From: Longimicrobiales bacterium
Lineage (GTDB): Bacteria; Gemmatimonadota; Gemmatimonadetes; Longimicrobiales; Gaopeijiaceae
DNA: 64,000 nt
Assembly (NCBI GenBank): GCA_029245345.1
Contig: JAQWPM010000002.1
Coordinates: forward strand, 93,284 to 157,283
Reading direction: 5' to 3'
Part shown: positions 17,895 to 26,779 of the stretch, piece after piece
How positions within the stretch are numbered: position 1 is the stretch's first letter
Layout: each line of letters opens with the position of its first letter
Notes under the pieces: generated by a model
The model's database searches: none
Told to the model about the DNA's origin: nothing
The model's input: the letters and a program-made list of their open reading frames with translations, nothing else
Position numbers and translations under genes: made by a program

Positions 17895-18668
17895 ATGATT
17901 GACTGGCTTGCAGGCGTGGGTCGGGTGTCCAGAGTGACATTCGAACATGCCGGTGGGCTGGGGCTACTTTCGTGGCAGATCATCCGGGCCACGGTGCGTC
18001 TCAAGGTCTCCATGCGGTCGATCTTGAATCAGATGTACATCATGGGGGTCCAGAGTCTGCCTATCGTGCTCGTTACGGGGTCCCTCGCGGGCATCGTGAC
18101 CAGCCAGCAGGGCGGCTACCAGATGACGAGCGCCATGCCCGCGTACGTGTTGGGCAGCCTTGTGGTAGAGACGGTTGTTCTGGAAATGGGCCCGGTGCTC
18201 ACGGCCATTGTCCTCGTCGGCCGGATCGGGGCTCGTATCACCGCGGAACTGGGCACTATGGTCGTGTCCGAACAGATCGACGCCTTCAAGTCGTTGGGTC
18301 GTGATCCTGTCGCGATCCTTGCTGCTCCCAGGGTGATTGCGGGAATTCTCGTGCTGCCGCTGCTCGTTGGGATCGCTGATATGATTGGCATTTTAGCCGG
18401 TGTCGGCGCCGCGTACTTGGACGTGGGTCTGGGAGTCGAGTCGTTCTTCTACGGAGCGAGGCTCTTCTGGCATAGCTGGGATCTTCTGTACTCGCTCACG
18501 AAGGCTCTTGTCTTCGGTCTGGCGATCCCGCTGATCTCCGTCCACATGGGACTGAAGACCAAGGGTGGAGCCGAGGGCGTTGGGATCACGACGACCCAGG
18601 CCGTCATGTTCATGACGCTGACCATCTTGATTCTCGACGCGCTGTTCCCGCCGCTCATGCTGAACTGA
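17895..18668 (+). CDS. mlaE: MlaE-type ABC transporter permease
   Basis: The inner-membrane permease of an MCE (Mla-like) lipid transporter, 257 residues. It has the MlaE signature segments QGGYQMTSAM, EMGPVLTAIVLVGRIGARITAELGTM (in part) and the EQIDAFKSLGRDP coupling motif, with about five hydrophobic helices. The ATG at 17895 matches the family start. mlaF follows 13 bases later. It probably moves phospholipid between membranes with MlaF and MlaD; no mlaA, mlaB or mlaC homologue is visible nearby. Confidence 0.92.
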   Translation: MIDWLAGVGRVSRVTFEHAGGLGLLSWQIIRATVRLKVSMRSILNQMYIMGVQSLPIVLVTGSLAGIVTSQQGGYQMTSAMPAYVLGSLVVETVVLEMGPVLTAIVLVGRIGARITAELGTMVVSEQIDAFKSLGRDPVAILAAPRVIAGILVLPLLVGIADMIGILAGVGAAYLDVGLGVESFFYGARLFWHSWDLLYSLTKALVFGLAIPLISVHMGLKTKGGAEGVGITTTQAVMFMTLTILILDALFPPLMLN

Positions 18669-18681
18669 TGGGGGCCGACTC

Positions 18682-19449
18682 GTGATCGAATACAAGAACA
18701 TCCACAAAGCGTTTGATCTTCCCGTGCTCAGCGGCGTGTCGATGCGCGTAGAGTCAGGCGAGATGTTCGCACTCTTCGGTCCGTCCGGTACCGGAAAGAG
18801 CGTGCTGCTGAAGACCACCATCGGGCTCGTCATCCCCGACAAGGGCGACGTCGAGGTCGACGGGCTGTCGGGCTACAGGGACGGGGCGAAGGCGCTGCAG
18901 ACGATCCGAGAAAAGGTCGGGTACGTCTTTCAGAATGCGGCGCTCTTCGACTCGCTGAACGTGCTCGACAACGTGTGCATGGGGATCCCGGAGGACGAAC
19001 TGGCTCAGCTGCCTCGGGCCGAGGCTGCGTCACGCGCATGGGAAGCGCTGGAACTCGTGAACCTCGAGCCACGAGAGATCCTCTCGAAGATTCCGTCCGA
19101 ACTTTCTGGCGGCATGAAGAAGAGAGTCGGAATTGCGCGGGCGATCATTGGTCGCCCAGAAGTGCTCCTCTGGGATGAGCCCACGACCGGGCTTGATCCC
19201 ATCAATACCGCTGCCGTCGAGAGACTTATCCAGCGGCTATCGAAGGATCTCGAAGTGACCTCACTTCTCGTCACGCACGACGTAGAAGGGGGCTTGTTGA
19301 TTTGTGACCGGGTCGCCCTGCTTGACGGCGGTACCCTTCGTTTTTGCGGAAGCCCCGCCGACTTCAGGGCGAGTCCTGACCCGGTCGTGCAGGCTTTCGT
19401 TGACCGTGAGGCTGCAGAAGCTGCTCTCGATATTGGTGTGCTAACATGA
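18682..19449 (+). CDS. mlaF: MlaF-type ABC transporter ATP-binding protein
   Basis: The 255-residue ATPase of the MCE lipid transporter. Walker A GPSGTGKS is at 33-40, the signature is LSGGMKKR, and Walker B is VLLWDEPTTG, with the switch histidine in LLVTHD. It starts with GTG at 18682 and its stop overlaps the mlaD start (ATGA), so the genes are coupled. The MKKR variant of the signature is the usual form in Mla-type ATPases. Confidence 0.94.
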   Translation: MIEYKNIHKAFDLPVLSGVSMRVESGEMFALFGPSGTGKSVLLKTTIGLVIPDKGDVEVDGLSGYRDGAKALQTIREKVGYVFQNAALFDSLNVLDNVCMGIPEDELAQLPRAEAASRAWEALELVNLEPREILSKIPSELSGGMKKRVGIARAIIGRPEVLLWDEPTTGLDPINTAAVERLIQRLSKDLEVTSLLVTHDVEGGLLICDRVALLDGGTLRFCGSPADFRASPDPVVQAFVDREAAEAALDIGVLT

Positions 19450-20405
19450 CTGATGCGACTCCGAACGGCGGCCGCGGCGCGCCGACAAACCAAGACCTCG
19501 ACGACCATGTGCCGAACGTACGGCGTGGTCGTGAAGCCCGACTTGGCGTCTTCGTCATTGGGGGATTGCTCTCGTTCGTGATCGTCCTCTTCATGTTGAC
19601 GAGCCCCGCGTCCCTCCGTGGCCGCTACATGATCAACACGATCGTCAACGACGCGGGCGGTGTACGACGAGGTGACCCGATCCAGATGCGCGGAGTCAAC
19701 ATCGGCCGAGTGAATCACTTTGAGATGCTTCAGGACGGAAACGTTTCCATGCGGCTCGAAATCGAGGGTGAGTGGTTGATTCCCACGGGGTCGAATAGCA
19801 AGCTCGCCGCCGCCGGTATGTTCGGCGGTCGCACGGTAGAGGTGATCCCGACTTTCGCGGAGACCTTCCATGCCCCCGGAGACACGATCCCGGGTGAGGG
19901 GGGAGGAGCCGGCGGTATTCTCGGCTCGATGGACGAGCTGAGCGGTCAGGCCGGTACCGTCTTGACCCAGATCGAGACCCTCCTCAGCGAACAGACCATC
20001 GGATCGGTGCAGGGAAGCGCACGTGAGCTCGAGACTCTGCTCTCAAGCATGTCAGAGGTCATCAACGAACAGAGAGGCGAACTCTCAGGCCTGACTGCCA
20101 CGCTTCGCCGCTCGGCCGAAGGCCTGGAGGACGCGGCCGCAGCCGGCCCGGACGTAGCCAGAGCCATCGCCCGCGCCGACTCCATCATGACCACACTCAA
20201 CCAAACCAGCGTCTCCCTAGACGTAACAATCGCCTCCCTCCGTTCGATCTTAGACAAGGTCGATCGCGGAGAAGGTACCCTCGGCAAACTCGTCCATGAC
20301 ACGTCGCTGTACGACAACATGAACGCGTCAGCGGTGACCCTCGCTGACCTGCTCGCGGACCTAAGGGAAAACCCGAACAAGTACATCAGTCTGAGCATCT
20401 TCTAG
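19446..20405 (+). CDS. mlaD: MlaD/MCE-domain substrate-binding protein
   Basis: A 319-residue protein anchored by one N-terminal helix (about 33-52) with an MCE domain (about 60-135: VNDAGGVRRGDPIQMRGVNIG is in part diagnostic). A long helical region rich in Leu/Ser/Glu follows (160-260), the kind that forms the tube or needle of MCE assemblies, ending with GEGTLGKLVHD. It binds lipid in the periplasm for the MlaEF pump. A bidirectional terminator follows the stop. Confidence 0.92.
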   Translation: MTDATPNGGRGAPTNQDLDDHVPNVRRGREARLGVFVIGGLLSFVIVLFMLTSPASLRGRYMINTIVNDAGGVRRGDPIQMRGVNIGRVNHFEMLQDGNVSMRLEIEGEWLIPTGSNSKLAAAGMFGGRTVEVIPTFAETFHAPGDTIPGEGGGAGGILGSMDELSGQAGTVLTQIETLLSEQTIGSVQGSARELETLLSSMSEVINEQRGELSGLTATLRRSAEGLEDAAAAGPDVARAIARADSIMTTLNQTSVSLDVTIASLRSILDKVDRGEGTLGKLVHDTSLYDNMNASAVTLADLLADLRENPNKYISLSIF

Positions 20406-20427
20406 CGCCGCACGAGCGCCCCAAACG

Positions 20428-20471
20428 CAAGAGAGCCCCGAGCCGCAACATCGCGGCCCGGGGCTCTCTTG
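20428..20471. terminator. Bidirectional hairpin terminator between convergent genes
   Basis: A 13-bp perfect stem (CAAGAGAGCCCCG at 20428-20440 with its complement at 20459-20471) extends inward by five more pairs across one mismatch. It ends in TT/AA-rich flanks on both sides and lies between mlaD (plus) and the surface protein gene (minus), so it can stop both transcripts. Confidence 0.88.
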
Positions 20472-20486
20472 TTAATTGGAGGTTTT

Positions 20487-23400
20487 CTACCAGCCCGGAG
20501 CCATGTTGAATCCCCAGTGCCACCCCTTGTCCGGCCGCTGCCAGGGGTAGGCGTAGTACGCTTCGAGGATCATGAAGCCGAGCACATTGAAGCGGGCTCC
20601 GACTCCTGTCGAGAACACCGGCACCCGCTTCGCAGGGTCGCGGCTCCACTCGAGGGTTGCCGGGTTATCTGCGTCCCATGCCATCCCCGCATCGGCGAAG
20701 GCGACCAGCTCGGTCGGCAAGAACGGGAAGTTGATGATCCCGTACTGCTCGACGCCTAAGAAGGGAATTCTGAATTCGAAATTGGCGACTGCGATTTGTT
20801 GGCCGAGCAGGCGATCGAAAGCCCCGCACCTACTGTTACCGCCGGTGGGTACGCCGCACTCCTCACTGCTGAAGCTGTCGAACGAGTAGCCTCGAATGAA
20901 CGTCTCATAACCCAAGAACAGGGGGTTGAGCAGCCCAAAGCCGTCCGACTGGTTCTCAGTCGATGTCAGCCCGTACCGGCCGTAGTGCATACCACGGGCG
21001 CCGATAGTGAGGTTCTTCGTCGGGCTGTAGTAGCGCCTCCAGTCGGCGATGATCGTCGTGAAGTCCACGGTGCCCGAGGTCTGCTCGACCTCGAAGCGGT
21101 ATCGGCCGCCGCGAACAGGTGAGACGAAGCCCATGGAGGCGTTGTCTCCGACCAGGGCGGCAGATGCCTGCACCATGTTTAGAGGATCCGGCGAGCAAAA
21201 TCGATCCCCGGGGTTGTTGCACAGATCGTTCTGGCCCTGACGGTCGAAGTCGACGATGCGCCCGAAGGCATCTGAGAAATACTTGTCGAGCTCGATGTCG
21301 TAGCTGTACCGCGTCATCCCGAGAGAGACTTCGAACCTCTGATTCCCAGATAACGGATAGGACACCTGGCCCGACGTCGATGATATGAAAATGCGGTACC
21401 GCACGAGGCCGGTGTACTGGCGCACCGCAGGATTTCCTTGAGCATCTAAAATCGGCTCTCCCGCTTCATCGAGCCTCGGATCAAACCCGAAGTCGTAGAA
21501 TCCCATCTGGTAAGGGATGCGTCCCGCACTGAGCGCCCAGTTCCACCGGTTGGCCATATTTGCATAAAAGAGCTGGCCGCCGATGTCCTTGAACGTGCCC
21601 TGAGCCTGAACGGCAACACCAAGGATTTTGTCACCGAGCATGTCGCTGAAATAGGCCGACGCTCCGCCGGAGGCGTAGTTGCCGTAGCTATCTGTCCCGA
21701 CGCCTAGCGAGGGCTGGCCGACGAAGTCCAACGACATCTCCGATTCGTATTCTTCGGCGTCTTCCGCGTCATACGTGGAGGAGGGCAGGAGGCCCGTCTC
21801 GGCGTCGGCTAGGTAGGTGGCGATCCGACTGAACCGATCAGGATTCGCGGGCGGGAGCTTCCGACCCAACTGGTCTCTCGCGTTCGCGACGATATCAACG
21901 ACGGGAGCCGATCCGTCGATTGCTTTCGAGTAGATGTGGAACTCGAGTTCGTCGAAGACGGTGTAGGCGAGCTGCCCAGACGGTGAGATCGACATCGCCG
22001 GGGACATATACGTGTGGCCGCTCACACCGGTCGCGACGTTCGTGATGCGGCGGACGTCGCCGTTATCAAAACTCAGTTCATAGACGTCGGAGACGCCGTC
22101 TTGGTCGGAGATGAAGTAGAGACTCTCACCACCGGCACCGTAGACCGGATTGATGTGCTTCACGTTCCCGAAGACCGGCAGAATTCGGACCTGGCCCGTG
22201 GCGACTTCCAGTAGTGCAAGCTGAAAGGCGCTGTACGTCAGCCGCTCGAAGCTGGTCTCGGGCCCACGATCACTCGTGAACGCGATCGTCGTTCCGTCCG
22301 GAGACCACGTGGGCTGCAGGTCCGCGAACTTGTCGTTCGTGAGCTGGATCATCTCGTCGGACTCAAGGTCGTACATGAAGATGTCGCTGATGCCGCCGAC
22401 AGAGCCGGAGAACGCCAGATACCGGCCGTCCGGTGACCATGCTGGATTCGACACTGCTCCGATTTGATCGAAGGCGATCCGACGTTGTACCTGACCGTTG
22501 TCGGTGTTCGTGATCACGATCTGGTTGTCGCCCTCGGCCGAGACTACATAGGCGAACTGTCGAGAGTCGGGCGACCAAGTGCCTGACGAATCGATGTAAC
22601 GAAGAGCCTCAATGTGCGGGTCCGAACTCGCGCTGGAGAGCTTTCGAATGACCCGGCCCGTCGCGACTTCCGCCATATACAGATCGACCGAGAAGAGGTC
22701 CTTCTCGGATAGGAAGGCGACGTAGCGGCCATCGGGGCTAATTGACGGGGAAATATTGGTGGTACCCGAACCGGTACTCGGCGCGAGAATCAAGTTGCCG
22801 TCATCCGCGGGAGCGTTCCGCCCCTCCATGATCGGCAGGTATTCCTCGGCGACCTTTTCCGTCCAGCGAACGGATAGTGTGTCAGTTGAGAGGCCCAACA
22901 CCTGTTCGATCGCGCCCTCGAAGCCAACACGGAGGGACCGGCGATAGATCTGAATGACCGCGTCGTCCCCGTACGTTCCGCCGATGTAGGCCCACAAGGC
23001 CTGACCGAACCGGTAGGGGAAGAAGCGCGACTCTCGGGTCATCTGGCGGATTGTCGGGAGCTCGTCCCGCCGAATAGCGTCTCGGATCCACATGGCCGTG
23101 AGTGGGTCGTCTCGACCCACCGAGAGGTATTCTGCCATGCCTTCGATCAACCAGAGCGGCAGCGACATGAGGCCTTGAATGCCTCCGCCACGACGCGACT
23201 GAGCGATGTTGTACTGGAAGGCGTGGACGAGTTCATGGCCCAAAACGTGATCGGTATCCCAGTAGGATCCGGTCATGGGCATGATCACTCGATTCTTCAG
23301 CGACTCCGTAACACCACCCGTCCCCTCGCCGATCGAACCGGAGAGCGTATTGGTCTGCTGGAAATCGGGGTGGTCGGCGTAGAAGATGACAGGCTTCGAC

Positions 23401-23681
23401 TGTTCGAACTCGTGTTGAAACGACCGAGCGAGTCGCTCATACCACCGCTCACCCATGCGGGCCGCGTCGAGCACCGCCTCTTCTTCGATGTCGTAGTAGT
23501 GGTAGTCGAAGTGCTCCGTCTTCAAGACTTTGAAGTCGAAATCATCGAATTGGACTTTGTTTCGTCCGAAGTACTGAGCACTTCCCGGTTGGGGCAGAGC
23601 GCCAACGACCACCAGTGCCAGCGTGGCGCCGAGTATCGCCCGAGACACATTCCCCGCGAGCTTCGTCAAGTCCATCGTCAT
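20487..23681 (-). CDS. Surface fusion: gluzincin-like peptidase, TolB-type propeller and outer-membrane beta-barrel
   Basis: A protein of about 1064 residues in three parts. After a signal peptide (ends PGSA-QYF), residues about 60-200 hold a peptidase-MA-like zinc site: HELVH at about 149-153 and IEGMAEYLS with the third ligand glutamate some 27 residues later. The middle (about 290-580) has TolB/PD40 propeller repeats such as SPDGRYVAFLSE and SPDGRYLAFSG. The C-terminal 400 residues are beta-barrel-like (alternating aromatic strands, ends MAPGW), as in BamA/TamA-type surface proteins. ATGs at 23684, 23681 and 23675 compete; AAGG at about 23686-23689 fits 23681 best. Convergent with mlaD. 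Function unknown. Confidence 0.82.
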   Translation of the reverse strand: MTMDLTKLAGNVSRAILGATLALVVVGALPQPGSAQYFGRNKVQFDDFDFKVLKTEHFDYHYYDIEEEAVLDAARMGERWYERLARSFQHEFEQSKPVIFYADHPDFQQTNTLSGSIGEGTGGVTESLKNRVIMPMTGSYWDTDHVLGHELVHAFQYNIAQSRRGGGIQGLMSLPLWLIEGMAEYLSVGRDDPLTAMWIRDAIRRDELPTIRQMTRESRFFPYRFGQALWAYIGGTYGDDAVIQIYRRSLRVGFEGAIEQVLGLSTDTLSVRWTEKVAEEYLPIMEGRNAPADDGNLILAPSTGSGTTNISPSISPDGRYVAFLSEKDLFSVDLYMAEVATGRVIRKLSSASSDPHIEALRYIDSSGTWSPDSRQFAYVVSAEGDNQIVITNTDNGQVQRRIAFDQIGAVSNPAWSPDGRYLAFSGSVGGISDIFMYDLESDEMIQLTNDKFADLQPTWSPDGTTIAFTSDRGPETSFERLTYSAFQLALLEVATGQVRILPVFGNVKHINPVYGAGGESLYFISDQDGVSDVYELSFDNGDVRRITNVATGVSGHTYMSPAMSISPSGQLAYTVFDELEFHIYSKAIDGSAPVVDIVANARDQLGRKLPPANPDRFSRIATYLADAETGLLPSSTYDAEDAEEYESEMSLDFVGQPSLGVGTDSYGNYASGGASAYFSDMLGDKILGVAVQAQGTFKDIGGQLFYANMANRWNWALSAGRIPYQMGFYDFGFDPRLDEAGEPILDAQGNPAVRQYTGLVRYRIFISSTSGQVSYPLSGNQRFEVSLGMTRYSYDIELDKYFSDAFGRIVDFDRQGQNDLCNNPGDRFCSPDPLNMVQASAALVGDNASMGFVSPVRGGRYRFEVEQTSGTVDFTTIIADWRRYYSPTKNLTIGARGMHYGRYGLTSTENQSDGFGLLNPLFLGYETFIRGYSFDSFSSEECGVPTGGNSRCGAFDRLLGQQIAVANFEFRIPFLGVEQYGIINFPFLPTELVAFADAGMAWDADNPATLEWSRDPAKRVPVFSTGVGARFNVLGFMILEAYYAYPWQRPDKGWHWGFNMAPGW

Positions 23682-23945
23682 CATCGCCTTGTATAGAATT
23701 GCCACCACCCGATCACTTAGACGATCGGCGTCGGCCGAATCACACATGTAGAGTTTCGAACCCACCAGTCCATTACTTAAGCCTTCGTCCGTAAACCCTC
23801 AGAGTACCCCGGCCGTTCCACTCTCGTTGACCTGCAGGGGGAACCTGATCCAGATTCTCCCCACTTCCGGAGTGGTATGCAAGCAGGCACCGTGCCTTAC
23901 TTTGTAATCCCTACCGGTTAGACCCTCTTGTTTAGGTACGCTGTC

Positions 23946-25169
23946 ATGAACAAAGCCCTTTCTTTTACGGCCATCATATGTGCCCTAGCGTCCTGCGCGG
24001 ATGTGTCGCGGGCCATGCCGGAGGACGCCGGTGTAGAGTTCCCATCGCCCGCTGGTGATGGCAGCGGCGAGCCATTTCTGTCCGCGTCAGAGGACGGGGT
24101 GTTCATGAGTTGGCTGGAGCCAACCAGTGAAGGGTCGAACGCGCTGATGTTCGCCCAACTCGTGGGAGACGACTGGAGTGAGCCTTCTGTGGTCGCCGAG
24201 AGCGATGGCTTCTTTGTGAATTGGGCCGACTTCCCCTCCGTGACCCCGGACTCCGAAGGCACCCTGTGGGCGCATTGGCTGCAGAGAGGGGAAGCGGGCG
24301 GTTATGACTATGGGGTCCGCATCGTGAACTCACGAGATGGCGGCGAAACGTGGTCTGCGCCTTGGACGCCGCACGAAGACGGTACGCCCACGGAACACGG
24401 GTTTGTGAGCGCGATCGCAATGGACGGTTCGATCGGATTCTCTTGGCTCGACGGTCGCCAGTCCGTGGAAGGTCCGGACGGAAGCCTAGCGACCAAGGAA
24501 ATGACTGTGCGTTGGCGCACGGCGAATGCCGACGGCACCCGGGGCCCAGAGACGCTCCTCGACGCGCGGGTCTGCGATTGCTGCCAGACGAGCGCAGCGC
24601 TGACACCCTCGGGCCCCATCGTCGTCTACCGTGACCGAAGCGAAGACGAGATCCGGGACATTTACGTGACGAGGAACATCGATGGGGCGTGGACCGATGG
24701 AATGCCGGTCCACTCGGATGGTTGGAACATCGCCGGTTGTCCAGTGAATGGTCCCGCAGCGACCATGGCAGGTTCGGATCTAGCGGTCGCTTGGTTTACC
24801 GCCGCTGACGATGTCCCACATGTGAAGGTCGCGTTCTCCGATGATGATGGGGCGACCTTTGGGGAGCCGTTCGTGGTCGATGACGGAAATCCGGCCGGGA
24901 GAGTACACGTCCTGGGCAGGCCTGACGGGAGCCTGTTCGTAACGTGGTTGGAGCGGACCGGGGGAGAGGCCGCGGAAGTCCGACTCCGTCGGTACGATCG
25001 AAACGGTGCGCAGGGAGATCCCGTCGTCGTGTCGAACTCGACGTCTGCCCGAGCCAGCGGTTTCCCGAGAATGGCCGAAGCACCCGATGGTAGCCTAGTG
25101 GTCGCATGGACAGACGCGTCTGCCGAGACACCAATGGTTCGACTCACGCGACTGGTCTTGGAGCATTAG
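23946..25169 (+). CDS. BNR/sialidase-like propeller lipoprotein with conserved Cys cluster
   Basis: A 407-residue predicted lipoprotein (lipobox ALASC, Cys17). Propeller repeats include NSRDGGETWSAP and FSDDDGATFGEP (Asp-box type). Between them sit a CDCC cluster (Cys210, 212, 213, CDCCQT) and a second Cys265 in CPVNGPA, which look like a metal or redox site rather than the active site of a sialidase; the arginine triad of sialidases is not evident. The thioredoxin-like gene begins 3 bases after the stop, suggesting the cysteines are its substrate. The ATG at 23946 is preferred over an upstream TTG at 23928. Confidence 0.75.
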   Translation: MNKALSFTAIICALASCADVSRAMPEDAGVEFPSPAGDGSGEPFLSASEDGVFMSWLEPTSEGSNALMFAQLVGDDWSEPSVVAESDGFFVNWADFPSVTPDSEGTLWAHWLQRGEAGGYDYGVRIVNSRDGGETWSAPWTPHEDGTPTEHGFVSAIAMDGSIGFSWLDGRQSVEGPDGSLATKEMTVRWRTANADGTRGPETLLDARVCDCCQTSAALTPSGPIVVYRDRSEDEIRDIYVTRNIDGAWTDGMPVHSDGWNIAGCPVNGPAATMAGSDLAVAWFTAADDVPHVKVAFSDDDGATFGEPFVVDDGNPAGRVHVLGRPDGSLFVTWLERTGGEAAEVRLRRYDRNGAQGDPVVVSNSTSARASGFPRMAEAPDGSLVVAWTDASAETPMVRLTRLVLEH

Positions 25170-25172
25170 ACG

Positions 25173-25685
25173 ATGATGGGGCTGAAGAGGATCATGATGG
25201 TCGGTGCTGTGCTCGCGACTGCGGCGTGCGCCGCGTCCGAGATGCCGGCAATGCCTCAGATGGGGAACCTGGCGCCGGCGTATGCTGCGACGACGCTCGC
25301 CGGCGAGGCAGTCTCGCTCGAGTCTCTGCGGGGCGAGGTGGTGCTGCTGAACTTCTGGGCCACGTGGTGTGGACCGTGTCGGTTCGAGACTCCTTTTCTC
25401 CAGGAACTGTTCGAGGAATACGACGAACGGGGATTCGAGATCGTCGGTGTGTCGATGGACACGGGGGACGCCGCGGACCAGGTGGCGATGTTCGTAGAGG
25501 AGTACGGTGTGTCGTACACCATCCTCCACGATTCGCAGATGCGCGGCATGGAGGTTTACCAGATCCTGGGACTGCCTGCGACGTTCTTGTTGGATCGGGA
25601 AGGCACGCTGGTTTGGATGAAGTATGGCCCGGTGAGTGAGACGGACACCGCCTTCTTTCAGGCCATTGAGGACGCTCTGAATTGA
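25173..25685 (+). CDS. TlpA/ResA-type thioredoxin-fold lipoprotein
   Basis: A 170-residue periplasmic thiol-disulfide protein. The lipobox is TAAC (Cys19), and the active site is WCGPC (Cys65 and Cys68) after LLNFWAT, with the cis-proline in GLPATFLLDREG. It may reduce or mature cysteine-containing envelope proteins; the neighbouring CDCC-bearing lipoprotein is an obvious candidate partner. The next gene starts with TTG inside its stop codon (TTGA). Confidence 0.9.
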   Translation: MMGLKRIMMVGAVLATAACAASEMPAMPQMGNLAPAYAATTLAGEAVSLESLRGEVVLLNFWATWCGPCRFETPFLQELFEEYDERGFEIVGVSMDTGDAADQVAMFVEEYGVSYTILHDSQMRGMEVYQILGLPATFLLDREGTLVWMKYGPVSETDTAFFQAIEDALN

Positions 25686-26779
25686 GTCTGATAGATCCAG
25701 AGCGCATCGAAACTCCGGTAGGGTATGTAGACCTTCAGAGGGTCCGGGCAAACGCTGCTCGGGCGGCTGAATACGCGGCGGGGCACGGCTTGGGGTGGCG
25801 TCCGCACGTCAAGACGCACAAGTCACTTCAGATTGCCGGGATCCAGCTAGAATCAGGCGCTCGAGGCCTAACGGTCGCTACACTGCGAGAAGCCGAAGTG
25901 ATGTCCACGCTCACCGACGACATACTTCTCGCCTACCCGCCGGTCGGAGACGAGAAACTTCGCCGGCTCGTTCAGCTCAGTCCATCTCTCGATCTCAAGG
26001 TGGCCCTCGACTCTGAGGAGGTTCTGCGAGGTCTCGCGTCGGCCGCAGCTGCAGCCGGCCGAACTGTGGGCGTTCTGGTCGAGCGTGACGTGGGCATGGG
26101 TAGAGTGGGACTTCAGTCCTCAACGCAGGTTCTCGAAGTCGCCCGTCTCGCATCTGAACTGGACGGGGTCGAATTTCGAGGCATCATGTTCTATCCGGGC
26201 CAGATCCGCATGACTGAGGCGGACCAGGGTGTGCCCATCGCAGAGGTATCTGCGCTTCTCTCTGAGACGGTCCGGGCTCTCGAAGAAGGGGGCTTGTCGC
26301 CGGAGATCGTGAGCGGCGGCTCAACGCCGACATTGTATCGAAGCCACGACATGCCCCACCTCACCGAGGTTCGATCCGGGTCGTGCATCTACTATGATCG
26401 CGAAGGACTCGACATTGGGTGTGCCGGCCCAGACGACATTGCTTACACCGTGTTGGCTACGGTGGTGAGCACCGCGGTCGCCGGGCACGCAGTCGTTGAT
26501 GCCGGTTCCAAGGCACTGGCGAAAGAAGGCCGGGTCGGTGACGGCTACGGCCAACTCTTGGATCGGCCCGAGGTTCGGGTAGCAGGTCTATCAGAAGAGC
26601 ACGGTGTTCTGGATCTCTCACGGACAGATTGGGTCCCGAGTGTGGGAGACAGGGTCCGGATTGTTCCCAACCACGTATGCGTTTCGGTGAACCTGCAGGA
26701 CGCGTTACTCGCGGTTGACGGTAATACCTACTCGATGCTCACACTTGAGGGCCGCGGACGCGGGCGCTGGGAGGGGTGA
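25682..26779 (+). CDS. D-threonine aldolase / D-serine dehydratase-like PLP enzyme
   Basis: A 365-residue fold-type III PLP enzyme of the alanine-racemase-like DSD1/D-threonine aldolase family. The PLP lysine lies in RPHVKTHKS, the family hallmark, and the C-terminal PNHVCVSVNL holds the His-x-Cys metal site. It would cleave or dehydrate a D-beta-hydroxy amino acid; which one cannot be told. The TTG start at 25682 overlaps the previous stop, and its own stop overlaps the GTG of hldA, so it sits in a tightly coupled unit with no obvious metabolic link. Confidence 0.85.
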   Translation: MSLIDPERIETPVGYVDLQRVRANAARAAEYAAGHGLGWRPHVKTHKSLQIAGIQLESGARGLTVATLREAEVMSTLTDDILLAYPPVGDEKLRRLVQLSPSLDLKVALDSEEVLRGLASAAAAAGRTVGVLVERDVGMGRVGLQSSTQVLEVARLASELDGVEFRGIMFYPGQIRMTEADQGVPIAEVSALLSETVRALEEGGLSPEIVSGGSTPTLYRSHDMPHLTEVRSGSCIYYDREGLDIGCAGPDDIAYTVLATVVSTAVAGHAVVDAGSKALAKEGRVGDGYGQLLDRPEVRVAGLSEEHGVLDLSRTDWVPSVGDRVRIVPNHVCVSVNLQDALLAVDGNTYSMLTLEGRGRGRWEG

